Positions 1-6,104 of a stretch of 12,353 nt of DNA are shown piece after piece. The notes under the pieces were generated by a model. It was not told the DNA's origin and ran no database searches. It worked only from the letters and a program-made list of their open reading frames with translations. The position numbers and the translations under genes are program-made. Origin of the DNA: Clostridia bacterium (GTDB lineage Bacteria; Bacillota; Clostridia; Oscillospirales; Butyricicoccaceae); assembly GCA_017552495.1 (NCBI GenBank), contig JAFZPW010000118.1:1-12353 (forward strand). Direction: 5' to 3'. Position 1 is the stretch's first letter, and the number at the start of each line of letters is the position of its first letter.

Positions 1-1563
1 CGCGACCTTGGAAAGCGTGACGCCCACCGCCAGAATACCCGCGTCGGGTATCAGGCCGAAATACAGGAACATCATCTGGATGACCTGCTTGACCGTCTTT
101 CCGATGGATCGCGAAAGGGACACATCCAAAAACACGCCCACGATGGTGGCGTAAAAGTCCACCGAAGCGATAAACAGCATCCACGCCAGCGCCTGGAGCG
201 GGCTGGCTCCCAAAAGAAGCACCGCCGCGATCATGGCGGGCAGCAGATCCAGCAGGCAGTTGACCGTTCCGGCCAAAAGCGACCAGAACATCTTTGCCCA
301 CGCGCTCTCCGGAATCATGATGAAATAATCCATTTTGGTGTCTTCGGCCAGCGGATTCCCCAGCGCCCGGAAAAATGTCAGGACGCCCAGTGCAAGCGCC
401 ACGGGAAGCAGCGTGCGGGTATGCAGCACAAAGCGCAGCAGGATCGAAAGCGCCGCTGCGGCAAACAAATAGGTTTCGGCGGTTTTGGTAAACACATGGA
501 GATGCGCGAATCGGAAGCGGTTATAGAGCGACTTGAAGAAGAACACATTGGCGCCGAAGCCGTGTTCCATGCCATCGCGGCGAAGTTTTTCGCTGCGATC
601 CTTTTTCCGGCGGACGATGCCGGTGCGGCTCTCCTGTGCGCGGCGGAGCAACTCCGCCACCTCCTCGGATTTTGCCATGGCGTCTTCATAAAAATCGGCT
701 TTGATTCGCCAGATCAGATAAATCAACGCCCCTCCGCCAACGATCAGCGCGGCAAGATAGAGCAGTGCGGAAATCGTTTCGCCCGATGCGGCGTGTACGC
801 AAAAGCCCTTGAACCAGTCCCAGACGGGGATCAGCCGGGAAGCCGGAGCATTAAAAAAGCGCAGTGCAGCAGGAACGATCGCCTCGCCGCTGCTTTTCCA
901 GAACAGCGCGAACCCAAACGCCACCGCCGCCAGAACGGCATAAATGCCGTAGCGCAGATTCTTCTGAAAGCCCGGGTGATTGGAGCCGAAGGTATAAAGA
1001 AGCACTTGCAGCAATCTGGAATAGACGATGAGCAGCGCCCACGCCAAAATAACCGCCAGCGCGGCCCACAAACTCAGCCCCAGACGAAGCGTCAGGTTTG
1101 GAAGCTGCGCCAGCAGATAAACGCTGCCGAAAATGGCCGTCCCGATCTGCGTCATCAGCCGGAACATCAGCACAGATTGCGGCTTCATGGGCGAGGCAAA
1201 CAGCAAAGGCACGTCGGCAGGCAGGAAAATAGCGCTTCCGCTCTTATCCGCACGCATGGCGTTGAGCGCCAGAAGCAGTAGCACTACGCCGCCGGCAACC
1301 AGCTCGAGTACGCCAAATTTTGTTTTTGGATCGGCAAAAACTGTTTCGATCTCTTCAGCAGGCAGTGTGATTTCTTCCGAAATGATCTCACCTTCGGGTG
1401 GAGACGGTGTCTGTTCGGACAATTCGGAAAGCTTTGACACGCCAAATCCGATCAGGCCGCCAAGCAGTGCGCAGACCAAAATAAAAATGATGACCCAGCT
1501 TTTGAACATCTTTTTTAATTGGTTCTTAAAACTGTGAAACGCATAATACCCGAACAATCTCAT
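1..1563 (-). CDS. ABC exporter permease, partial (C-terminus beyond the window)
   Basis: Large polytopic membrane protein, very likely the permease partner of the ATPase encoded just upstream. The frame is open from the ATG at 1563 to the window edge (521 codons), so the C-terminus is missing. Residues about 1-15 are basic, followed by a hydrophobic segment (WVIIFILVCALLGGLIGFG), an acidic Pro/Glu stretch that probably faces outside, then several more membrane segments. A charged cytoplasmic stretch rich in Lys/Arg/Glu lies in the middle. The second half carries a conserved-looking RALGNPLAEDTKMDYFIMIP region followed by more hydrophobic helices. Length and this motif resemble the 'putative ABC exporter' permease family (PF16962), recalled from memory. 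The start codon overlaps the ATPase stop as ATGA, and a GGGGAGG site lies at 1574-1580 inside the ATPase gene, so translation is probably coupled. The substrate cannot be told from sequence. Confidence 0.85.
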   Translation of the reverse strand, partial: MRLFGYYAFHSFKNQLKKMFKSWVIIFILVCALLGGLIGFGVSKLSELSEQTPSPPEGEIISEEITLPAEEIETVFADPKTKFGVLELVAGGVVLLLLALNAMRADKSGSAIFLPADVPLLFASPMKPQSVLMFRLMTQIGTAIFGSVYLLAQLPNLTLRLGLSLWAALAVILAWALLIVYSRLLQVLLYTFGSNHPGFQKNLRYGIYAVLAAVAFGFALFWKSSGEAIVPAALRFFNAPASRLIPVWDWFKGFCVHAASGETISALLYLAALIVGGGALIYLIWRIKADFYEDAMAKSEEVAELLRRAQESRTGIVRRKKDRSEKLRRDGMEHGFGANVFFFKSLYNRFRFAHLHVFTKTAETYLFAAAALSILLRFVLHTRTLLPVALALGVLTFFRALGNPLAEDTKMDYFIMIPESAWAKMFWSLLAGTVNCLLDLLPAMIAAVLLLGASPLQALAWMLFIASVDFYATIVGVFLDVSLSRSIGKTVKQVIQMMFLYFGLIPDAGILAVGVTLSKVA

Positions 1564-2315
1564 TTGCTTTCATCCTCCCCGGAGGGCTCTTGGATCGGAC
1601 GCGAAACGTCCGCTGCCTCTACGCCCTCGGTAACGGTAAAAAAGAGTTCCTCCAGCGTGTGGCCGTCGCGCTCCAGCTCGCTCCGGGTGATGTTGGCCCG
1701 CACGACGCCGTTTTGCATGATGAGCGTCCGATCCCACAGCATATCCACGCTGTCGATGATATGGGTGCTCACTAGCAGCGTTTTGCCCTGGGCGCGCATC
1801 TCCTCGATCACAGCCTTCAGTTCTTTGATGGCATGAGGATCCAGACCAATCATCGGCTCGTCCAACAGCAGCAGTTTGGGATCGGGCAAAAGGCCCAGAC
1901 AGATATTCAGCTTTTGCTGCATACCCTTGGAAAGCTCGTCTCCAAACTTGTTCTTTTTGTCGGACAACTCAAAACGATCCAAAAGCTGCTGTGCCCGGGT
2001 TTTGTAATCCGAAAGGCGATAGGCCCGGGCGAGAAACGCCATATGCTCGGAAACGGTAAGGTTGGGATAAAGGGAGGGAATCTCGGGAATATAACCCAAA
2101 ATCCGGCGGGCCTCGGTGGTTTTGTTGGCATAACCGTCCACAACGATCTCGCCGTTGTAGCGCAAAAAACCGATGATAGACTTCATCAGCGTACTTTTCC
2201 CCGCGCCGTTTGGCCCGAGAAGGACGGTGACGCTGCCGGAATCCAGCGTAAAACTGACATTGTTGCAGGCAAGGAGTTTTCCGTAATTCTTTGTCAGATT
2301 GGTAACGGTAAGCAT
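1560..2315 (-). CDS. ABC transporter ATP-binding protein
   Basis: Cytoplasmic ATPase, 251 aa, that should energise the downstream permease. Visible motifs: Walker A GPNGAGKST (residues 34-42), signature LSKGM (128-132) followed by QQKLN, Walker B LLLLDEP (148-154), D-loop GLDP (157-160) and switch His in STHIID (H185). The Q-loop position reads GYIPEIPSLYP, with Glu instead of Gln, as is common in the drug/bacteriocin-type exporter ATPases that resemble it (BcrA/YxlF-like). I place the start at the ATG at 2315 because it begins the domain (MLTVTNLTKNYGK) and is preceded by AAGAGG at good spacing. The frame stays open much further upstream, but that extension would run through the promoter and tRNA-Leu and is not credible. 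First gene of a two-gene minus-strand operon. Confidence 0.93.
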   Translation of the reverse strand: MLTVTNLTKNYGKLLACNNVSFTLDSGSVTVLLGPNGAGKSTLMKSIIGFLRYNGEIVVDGYANKTTEARRILGYIPEIPSLYPNLTVSEHMAFLARAYRLSDYKTRAQQLLDRFELSDKKNKFGDELSKGMQQKLNICLGLLPDPKLLLLDEPMIGLDPHAIKELKAVIEEMRAQGKTLLVSTHIIDSVDMLWDRTLIMQNGVVRANITRSELERDGHTLEELFFTVTEGVEAADVSRPIQEPSGEDESK

Positions 2316-2373
2316 AAAAACCTCTTTCTGCACTTGTTCAAGCACAAAAAATAATATTTGTAAAACTGATAAA

Positions 2374-2402
2374 ATTATATCATCAATTCGACAAAGGCGC
2401 AA
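2374..2402 (-). promoter_or_regulatory. Sigma-A promoter of the ABC exporter operon
   Basis: On the minus strand, TTGCGC (2397-2402) and a perfect TATAAT (2374-2379) are separated by 17 bases. Transcription would start near 2367, giving a leader of about 50 bases before the ATG at 2315. It diverges from the tRNA-Leu promoter about 50 bp away. Confidence 0.7.
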
Positions 2403-2423
2403 TAGGAGCGCACGCTTCCTCTC

Positions 2424-2449
2424 AAAAAGTCCAAAAAAATTCAAAAAAA
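2424..2449 (+). other. Phased A-tracts upstream of the tRNA promoter
   Basis: Three A-runs (2424-2428, 2433-2439, 2443-2449) are centred about 10 bp apart, i.e. on one face of the helix, ending just before the tRNA -35 box at 2453. Such phased A-tracts bend DNA, and A-rich DNA in this position often serves as an UP element for RNA polymerase alpha subunits. The role here is inferred. Confidence 0.5.
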
Positions 2450-2452
2450 GAC

Positions 2453-2481
2453 TTGACTTTTTGATTGGTCTGCGGTATGAT
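2453..2481 (+). promoter_or_regulatory. Sigma-A promoter of tRNA-Leu
   Basis: TTGACT (2453-2458), a 17-base spacer and TATGAT (2476-2481). Each box differs from consensus by one base. The predicted start near 2488 leaves only a few bases of leader before the tRNA at 2495. Confidence 0.8.
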
Positions 2482-2494
2482 ATCTCTTGCAGTC

Positions 2495-2581
2495 GCGGAT
2501 GTGGCGGAATTGGCAGACGCGCATGGTTCAGGTCCATGTGAAAGCAATTTCATGGGGGTTCAAGTCCCTTCATCCGCACCA
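2495..2581 (+). tRNA. tRNA-Leu (anticodon CAG)
   Basis: An 87-base class II tRNA with encoded CCA. The acceptor stem pairs GCGGATG (2495-2501) with CATCCGC (2571-2577), followed by discriminator A and CCA at 2579-2581. The anticodon stem CATGG/CCATG (2522-2526 and 2534-2538) closes a seven-base loop with CAG at 2529-2531, which reads CUG leucine codons. A long variable arm (TGAAA/TTTCA) marks the leucine/serine class, and the T-loop reads TTCAAGT. The T-stem contains two G-T wobble pairs. It stands alone, with its own promoter and terminator. Confidence 0.97.
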
Positions 2582-2612
2582 AACCTCAAAGCTTTTGCTT
2601 TGAGGTTTTTTT
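2582..2612 (+). terminator. Intrinsic terminator of tRNA-Leu
   Basis: An 11-bp stem, 2582-2592 with 2597-2607 (AACCTCAAAGC / GCTTTGAGGTT), with a TTTT loop, running into a T-run at 2606-2612. It begins directly after the encoded CCA. Confidence 0.92.
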
Positions 2613-2644
2613 GTTTTCTAAAACCATCGCCGTAGAGAAAAGGG

Positions 2645-2673
2645 TTGACAAGATTGCAATTTAATTGTATACT
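2645..2673 (+). promoter_or_regulatory. Promoter of the Rrf2 regulator / reverse rubrerythrin operon with a candidate operator
   Basis: Perfect -35 TTGACA (2645-2650), 17-base spacer and -10 TATACT (2668-2673). The spacer holds an inverted repeat, CAATT-T-AATTG (2657-2667), whose symmetry continues in part outward. A dyad exactly between the two boxes is where a repressor would block polymerase, so autoregulation by the Rrf2 protein encoded immediately downstream is a reasonable inference. Confidence 0.75.
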
Positions 2674-2698
2674 AAAAATGTAAAAGGAAGGTGCAATT

Positions 2699-3106
2699 AT
2701 GCGCATTACTCATGAAGCAGATTATGCAATTCGTCTGGTTTACGCGCTGATGACGGATCCGGCGCCGCTTGTCCCGGCAAGCCGTTTGTCGGAAAAAACC
2801 GGCGTAACCATTCGTTTCACGCTGAAGATCCTGCGGAAGTTGTCGCAGGCCGGAATCGTAACGGCGCAAAAAGGCGCCGCCGGCGGCTATTTGCTGGCTG
2901 TCCAGCCGGAGCAGTTGACCTTGGGGCACGTGATCGAATGCATCGACGGGCCGATTCTTCTCAACCATTGTTTAGAAGACGCCTATCTCTGCTCACGTGT
3001 GGCAGACAAAAACAATTGCCGCTTTCATCAGATATTCGATCAATTGAATGCAAAGCTCAAGCAGGAGCTTTACAGGATAGATTTCAAGAAACTTCAAAAC
3101 GACTGA
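2699..3106 (+). CDS. Rrf2 family transcriptional regulator with a cysteine cluster
   Basis: A 135-aa DNA-binding regulator of the Rrf2 family (relatives: IscR, NsrR, CymR). The opening MRITHEADYAIRLVYAL, the winged helix with recognition-helix region TIRFTLKILRKLSQAGIV (37-54) and the wing KGAAGGYLLA (58-67) are family hallmarks. Cys91, Cys98 and Cys107 lie where IscR and NsrR hold an iron-sulfur cluster, and Cys81 is an extra cysteine. The spacing, C-X6-C-X8-C, differs from the C-X5-C-X5-C of IscR and NsrR. The ATG at 2699 has AAGGAAGG upstream. A strong promoter with a spacer dyad precedes it, and reverse rubrerythrin follows 15 bases after the stop, so control of that peroxide-defence gene in response to redox, NO or Fe-S status is likely. 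The exact signal is unknown. Confidence 0.93.
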   Translation: MRITHEADYAIRLVYALMTDPAPLVPASRLSEKTGVTIRFTLKILRKLSQAGIVTAQKGAAGGYLLAVQPEQLTLGHVIECIDGPILLNHCLEDAYLCSRVADKNNCRFHQIFDQLNAKLKQELYRIDFKKLQND

Positions 3107-3121
3107 ATGGAGGAAACAAGT

Positions 3122-3709
3122 ATGAAAAAATGGGTTTGCCCGGTTTGCGGTTATGTTCACGAAGGAAATGAGCCTCCTGAGATTTGCCCTGTCTGCAAGG
3201 TTCCCGGCTCTAAGTTCACCGAAATGAAGGCTGGCGAAAAGCTGGCTGCCGAGCACGAGTTCGGCATCTATGCCAAAACCGTCAAAAACAATCCCGACAT
3301 CAGCGCCGAAGACAAGGCCTACATCTTCGAGCAGTTGAAGGCCAACTTCACCGGCGAATGCAGCGAAGTCGGCATGTATCTGTGCATGGCCCGCATCGCC
3401 CACCGCGAGGGTTATCCCGAAATCGGCCTGTATTGGGAAAAGGCCGCCTATGAAGAGGCTGAGCACGCCGCCAAGTTTGCTGAACTGCTGGGTTCCGATC
3501 TGGAGCCCAACATGACCGAGTCCACCAAAAAGAATCTGGCGTGGCGCGTCGATTGCGAATACGGCGCCGTCAAGGGCAAGTTTGATCTGGCCGCCTGCGC
3601 CAAGAAGAACAGCCTTGACGCCATCCATGACACCGTTCACGAGATGGCCCGCGACGAGGCAAGACACGGCAAGGCGCTGGAAGGCATGCTGAAGCGGTAT
3701 TTCAAATAA
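3122..3709 (+). CDS. Reverse rubrerythrin (NADH peroxidase type)
   Basis: A 195-aa two-domain iron protein that, in its family, reduces hydrogen peroxide to water in the cytoplasm of anaerobes using electrons relayed from NAD(P)H. The rubredoxin-like domain comes first: Cys6-X2-Cys9 and Cys22-X2-Cys25 (CPVCGYVHEG and CPVCKVPGSKF), the reverse of classical rubrerythrin. The ferritin-like diiron domain follows, with probable ligands Glu79 (NFTGE), Glu112 and His115 (EAEH), Glu146 (CEYGA), Glu179 and His182 (DEARH). It closely resembles what I recall of the Clostridium acetobutylicum Rbr3A/3B proteins. The ATG at 3122 is chosen because GGAGG (3109-3113) sits at ideal spacing; the in-frame ATG at 3107 overlaps that site. 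It is probably co-transcribed with the Rrf2 regulator just upstream. Confidence 0.95.
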   Translation: MKKWVCPVCGYVHEGNEPPEICPVCKVPGSKFTEMKAGEKLAAEHEFGIYAKTVKNNPDISAEDKAYIFEQLKANFTGECSEVGMYLCMARIAHREGYPEIGLYWEKAAYEEAEHAAKFAELLGSDLEPNMTESTKKNLAWRVDCEYGAVKGKFDLAACAKKNSLDAIHDTVHEMARDEARHGKALEGMLKRYFK

Positions 3710-3720
3710 GGATCAAATCC

Positions 3721-3759
3721 TTGCACAAAGAAGGGGAGAGCATCCCCTTCTTTGTACAA
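3721..3759 (+). terminator. Terminator-like hairpin after reverse rubrerythrin, without a U-tract
   Basis: A perfect 12-bp stem, ACAAAGAAGGGG (3725-3736) with CCCCTTCTTTGT (3744-3755), and a seven-base loop. It is extended by three more pairs (TTG/CAA) beyond a single C/A mismatch. The following bases are ACAAATTTGT rather than a T-run, so it may be a poor intrinsic terminator and more of a processing or attenuation element. It competes with a second hairpin at 3740-3783. Confidence 0.6.
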
Positions 3760-3783
3760 ATTTGTACAAAAAAGAGGGGATGC
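3740..3783 (+). repeat. Imperfect inverted repeat that could hide a ribosome-binding site
   Basis: The left arm (3740-3760) begins GCATCCCCT and ends TTTGTACAAA. The right arm (3761-3783) begins TTTGTACAAA and ends AGGGGATGC. The nine outer and ten inner bases are exactly complementary, with 2 and 4 unpaired bases between them. As RNA, this pairs the GAGGGG ribosome site (3774-3779) of the downstream membrane-protein gene with CCCCT at 3744-3748, which is also the 3' arm of the hairpin at 3725-3755. The two folds therefore exclude each other. The inner part is also a tandem duplication of the ten-base palindrome TTTGTACAAA (3751-3760, 3761-3770). Confidence 0.75.
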
Positions 3784-3788
3784 AAAAA

Positions 3789-4268
3789 ATGCGCACAAAA
3801 ACGTGCAAAACGATACAGCGCATCGCGTTCGGTCTTTTCGTGCTTGCGCTTTTCCTGTGTATTGCTTTGACTTTTCTGCAAACACCGCTCAAGCGTTTTT
3901 ATTTGGCAGACGAACAGACGCTTACGATTCGCAGCATACCCTATTATTCCATTATCACCTGCTTGGTCTATGTCATTCTTGCACTGGTCTGGTTACTTGT
4001 GGTACACAGTCGGATGTCGCACGGCACGATTATGAGCGCCGGAATCATTTTGGCGATCCTTTTCGGCGTGTTCGACGCGATCCTGTTGCCGGCCGGAAAC
4101 GGCCTGATCGCCATGTTTATTAGCAGACAGAGCGTAGACGCATTTACGTCCAACGCCGCGCTTGAAGCCGTTGTGTCAAATGTTCGAGTCCTGCTGACCG
4201 TGCCGGCAAAGATCCTGATCTTCCTGTCCATGGGCGGCAGGATGGGGAAGGATGCTTCACCGGAGTAA
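3789..4268 (+). CDS. Small integral membrane protein, function unknown
   Basis: I do not recognise this 159-aa protein. After a basic start (MRTKTCKTIQR) it has about four hydrophobic segments, near residues 12-30, 53-72, 78-98 and 130-152. A loop after the first contains LADEQTLTIRSIPYYS, and the third is followed by GNGLIAMFISRQS. No catalytic motif is apparent. The ATG at 3789 is preferred because GAGGGG (3774-3779) lies nine bases before it; the ATG at 3780 abuts that site, and an upstream TTG at 3762 falls inside the inverted repeat. No convincing promoter lies between it and reverse rubrerythrin, so it may depend on read-through from that operon. A strong terminator follows at 4300. Confidence 0.75.
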   Translation: MRTKTCKTIQRIAFGLFVLALFLCIALTFLQTPLKRFYLADEQTLTIRSIPYYSIITCLVYVILALVWLLVVHSRMSHGTIMSAGIILAILFGVFDAILLPAGNGLIAMFISRQSVDAFTSNAALEAVVSNVRVLLTVPAKILIFLSMGGRMGKDASPE

Positions 4269-4299
4269 TTACGAAGCCTATATTTTAATCCGAACTACT

Positions 4300-4336
4300 G
4301 ACAGCCCCGCGGGAAAATCTCGCGGGGCTGTCTTTT
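4300..4336 (+). terminator. Strong intrinsic terminator after the small membrane protein gene
   Basis: A GC-rich 12-bp stem, GACAGCCCCGCG (4300-4311) with CGCGGGGCTGTC (4321-4332), closes a nine-base loop and is followed by TTTT. It separates the Rrf2/rubrerythrin block from the SpoIID-like operon. Confidence 0.9.
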
Positions 4337-4346
4337 ACGGAAAAAG

Positions 4347-4375
4347 TTGAATTATGATGTAAGATGTAGTATAAT
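4347..4375 (+). promoter_or_regulatory. Sigma-A promoter of the SpoIID-like/queA/rmuC/tgt operon
   Basis: TTGAAT (4347-4352), a 17-base spacer and perfect TATAAT (4370-4375). The start would be near 4382, about 45 bases before the ATG at 4427. This vegetative-type promoter is what housekeeping genes such as queA and tgt would need. It is less expected for a true sporulation spoIID gene, which is sigma-E dependent in Bacillus subtilis. Confidence 0.8.
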
Positions 4376-4426
4376 ACAAATTATAGTAGGAAATTAAGCG
4401 GTTCCGGATCGAAATTGAGGTGTTCC

Positions 4427-6094
4427 ATGAAAAAACTGCTTGTCACTGTGCTGGCTGCGGCACTGTTGTTTTCGCTTTCCGCAGGGACGACGGCTCATGC
4501 CGCAGGCTATGATCCCATCATGAAGATCGGTCTGTTTTACGACAGTAACGCTCTGGTTGCAGCTAATCTGCAAAATGTGTCTGGAATGGACGTGGGATAT
4601 GCCTTCGGCTATTTTGACGCGGAGCGGGAGTTTGTTTCCACCTATGAGGTTTATGACGAAAGCAAAGTCACGGTTTTAAAAAACGTCAACCTCTGGTTGG
4701 TGGGGAACGATTATCTTGAATCTGAGCCCGGTCGGTTTAATGCTGAGATCGGCGCCTATTGTCTGCAGGTGGACGATCTGTTTGACGACGCGGATGAAGC
4801 GCTTGACATCGTCGAGGCGTTTACATCTGCCGGTTTTGACGCATATTTCTGCTATGTGCGAGGCGGATTCCGCGTGAGGGTGGGAAAATACTGCTCTGCG
4901 GAAGAAGCGTCTTCCGCCCGGAGCAGCGCCCAGCGGGTAGGCTATGATCTGGTGCAGCGAGGCCCCAGTAATACCTGTTATACCGTGGTGGCCACCGGCA
5001 CAGACCGCATTTTATACCAGTTGGATCTTTTGGGCGATTTCTCGCTGGGGATTATGCCCATGAGCCGTCAAACCTGGTTCAAACAGACCAAATACTATGG
5101 CGGATTTGAGTATTATCGGCCCTCCGGCGGTAATCTCAACGTAGTCAACGTCATTGGCCTGACGGATTATGTCAAGGGCGTGATCCCATATGAGATCAGC
5201 CCTTCCTGGCCGGTGGAGGCGCAAAAGGCCATGGCGCTGTGCGCCAAGTGTTACGCGCTCAATAATTATCACAAGCACAGCGCAAAAGGTTTTGACCTGT
5301 GCAACACCACCGACTGTCAGGTGTATCGCGGCGCCAACGGCGCCACAGCGGTCTCCGATGAGGCGGTGGAAGGCGTCAGCGGACGCTATGTGGTCTACCG
5401 CGGCGAGATCTGTGAGACTTTTTATCACGCTTCCTCCGGCGGCTATACCGAAGACGCGATCAACATCTGGGGCAAGGATATTCCATATCTCCGGGCGGTG
5501 GAGGATACCTATTTAGAGCGTATGCTGCCATACAGCAACACAATTACGCTGGACGATATCACCTGGATCCTGCAGGCAAAAGGCTATACCACGCAGCAGA
5601 TCACCGACGTATATGTCAGTCGTTACAGCAATGTTGGAAACGTGCTGGAGCTGACTGCCGTTCAGGCAAACGGGCAGCGTCTGGTTTTTAAGGGTGACCG
5701 GGCACGCACGGCGCTCAACAGCCCCACCCGGGGCGTTACCGTCAGCAGCCACCGCTATACCATTTCCGGCGGCGCAAGCGGAAGCACCGTTTCCGTCAAC
5801 GGCGCCGCCACACAGACGGGCGGACTTTACGCCATAGGCGGCAACGGCAAACCTGCGGCGCTTGATGCGGGCAGCGCCTATGTCATTACGGCAAACGGCG
5901 TCGGCCCGCTGCAAATCAACCAAAGTTCCGGCGACAGACCCGGCATTTACACCATCGCCGGGACAGGTTCGGGCCACAACATTGGCATGAGCCAATGGGG
6001 CGCTTATTCTATGGGGCAAAAGGGCTTTTCCTGCGAAGAAATCATCTCCTTCTATTACACCGGCGCAACCGTATCCTATTACGATCCGAATTGA
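4427..6094 (+). CDS. SpoIID/LytB domain protein (probable peptidoglycan lytic transglycosylase)
   Basis: Secreted cell-wall protein, 555 aa. A signal peptide is evident (MKKLLVTVLAAALLFSLSAG, then TTAHA with cleavage probably after residue 25). Residues about 105-172 resemble a SPOR-type glycan-binding fold (two similar beta-alpha units ending in GGFRVRVGKY). The SpoIID domain follows: NVIGLTDYVKGVIPYEIS with Glu256 at the position of the catalytic Glu; Cys292 and Cys297 (DLCNTTDCQVY), which match the zinc cysteines described for Clostridioides difficile SpoIID; and the C-terminal hallmark GHNIGMSQWGAYSMG (His517). SpoIID cleaves denuded glycan strands during engulfment. This protein is much longer than Bacillus SpoIID (about 340 aa) and has a sigma-A promoter, so it may be a vegetative paralogue. 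The ATG at 4427 has GAGG six bases upstream; a TTG at 4415 is less likely. Confidence 0.92.
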   Translation: MKKLLVTVLAAALLFSLSAGTTAHAAGYDPIMKIGLFYDSNALVAANLQNVSGMDVGYAFGYFDAEREFVSTYEVYDESKVTVLKNVNLWLVGNDYLESEPGRFNAEIGAYCLQVDDLFDDADEALDIVEAFTSAGFDAYFCYVRGGFRVRVGKYCSAEEASSARSSAQRVGYDLVQRGPSNTCYTVVATGTDRILYQLDLLGDFSLGIMPMSRQTWFKQTKYYGGFEYYRPSGGNLNVVNVIGLTDYVKGVIPYEISPSWPVEAQKAMALCAKCYALNNYHKHSAKGFDLCNTTDCQVYRGANGATAVSDEAVEGVSGRYVVYRGEICETFYHASSGGYTEDAINIWGKDIPYLRAVEDTYLERMLPYSNTITLDDITWILQAKGYTTQQITDVYVSRYSNVGNVLELTAVQANGQRLVFKGDRARTALNSPTRGVTVSSHRYTISGGASGSTVSVNGAATQTGGLYAIGGNGKPAALDAGSAYVITANGVGPLQINQSSGDRPGIYTIAGTGSGHNIGMSQWGAYSMGQKGFSCEEIISFYYTGATVSYYDPN

Positions 6095-6104
6095 GGCAAA
6101 GAAT

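Noticed and set aside
421..1281. 286-codon plus-strand frame opposite the ABC permease
   Set aside because: Composition is Gln/Arg/His-rich without any domain, while the minus strand holds an uninterrupted membrane protein frame.
2316..2537. Upstream extension of the ABC ATPase reading frame (about 74 extra residues)
   Set aside because: It would be read through the operon's own promoter and into tRNA-Leu, has no ribosome site, and does not resemble the family. The ATG at 2315 fits the domain start.
2993..3667. 224-codon minus-strand frame opposite reverse rubrerythrin
   Set aside because: It looks hydrophobic, but the plus strand encodes an unmistakable rubredoxin and diiron protein. Antisense artefact.
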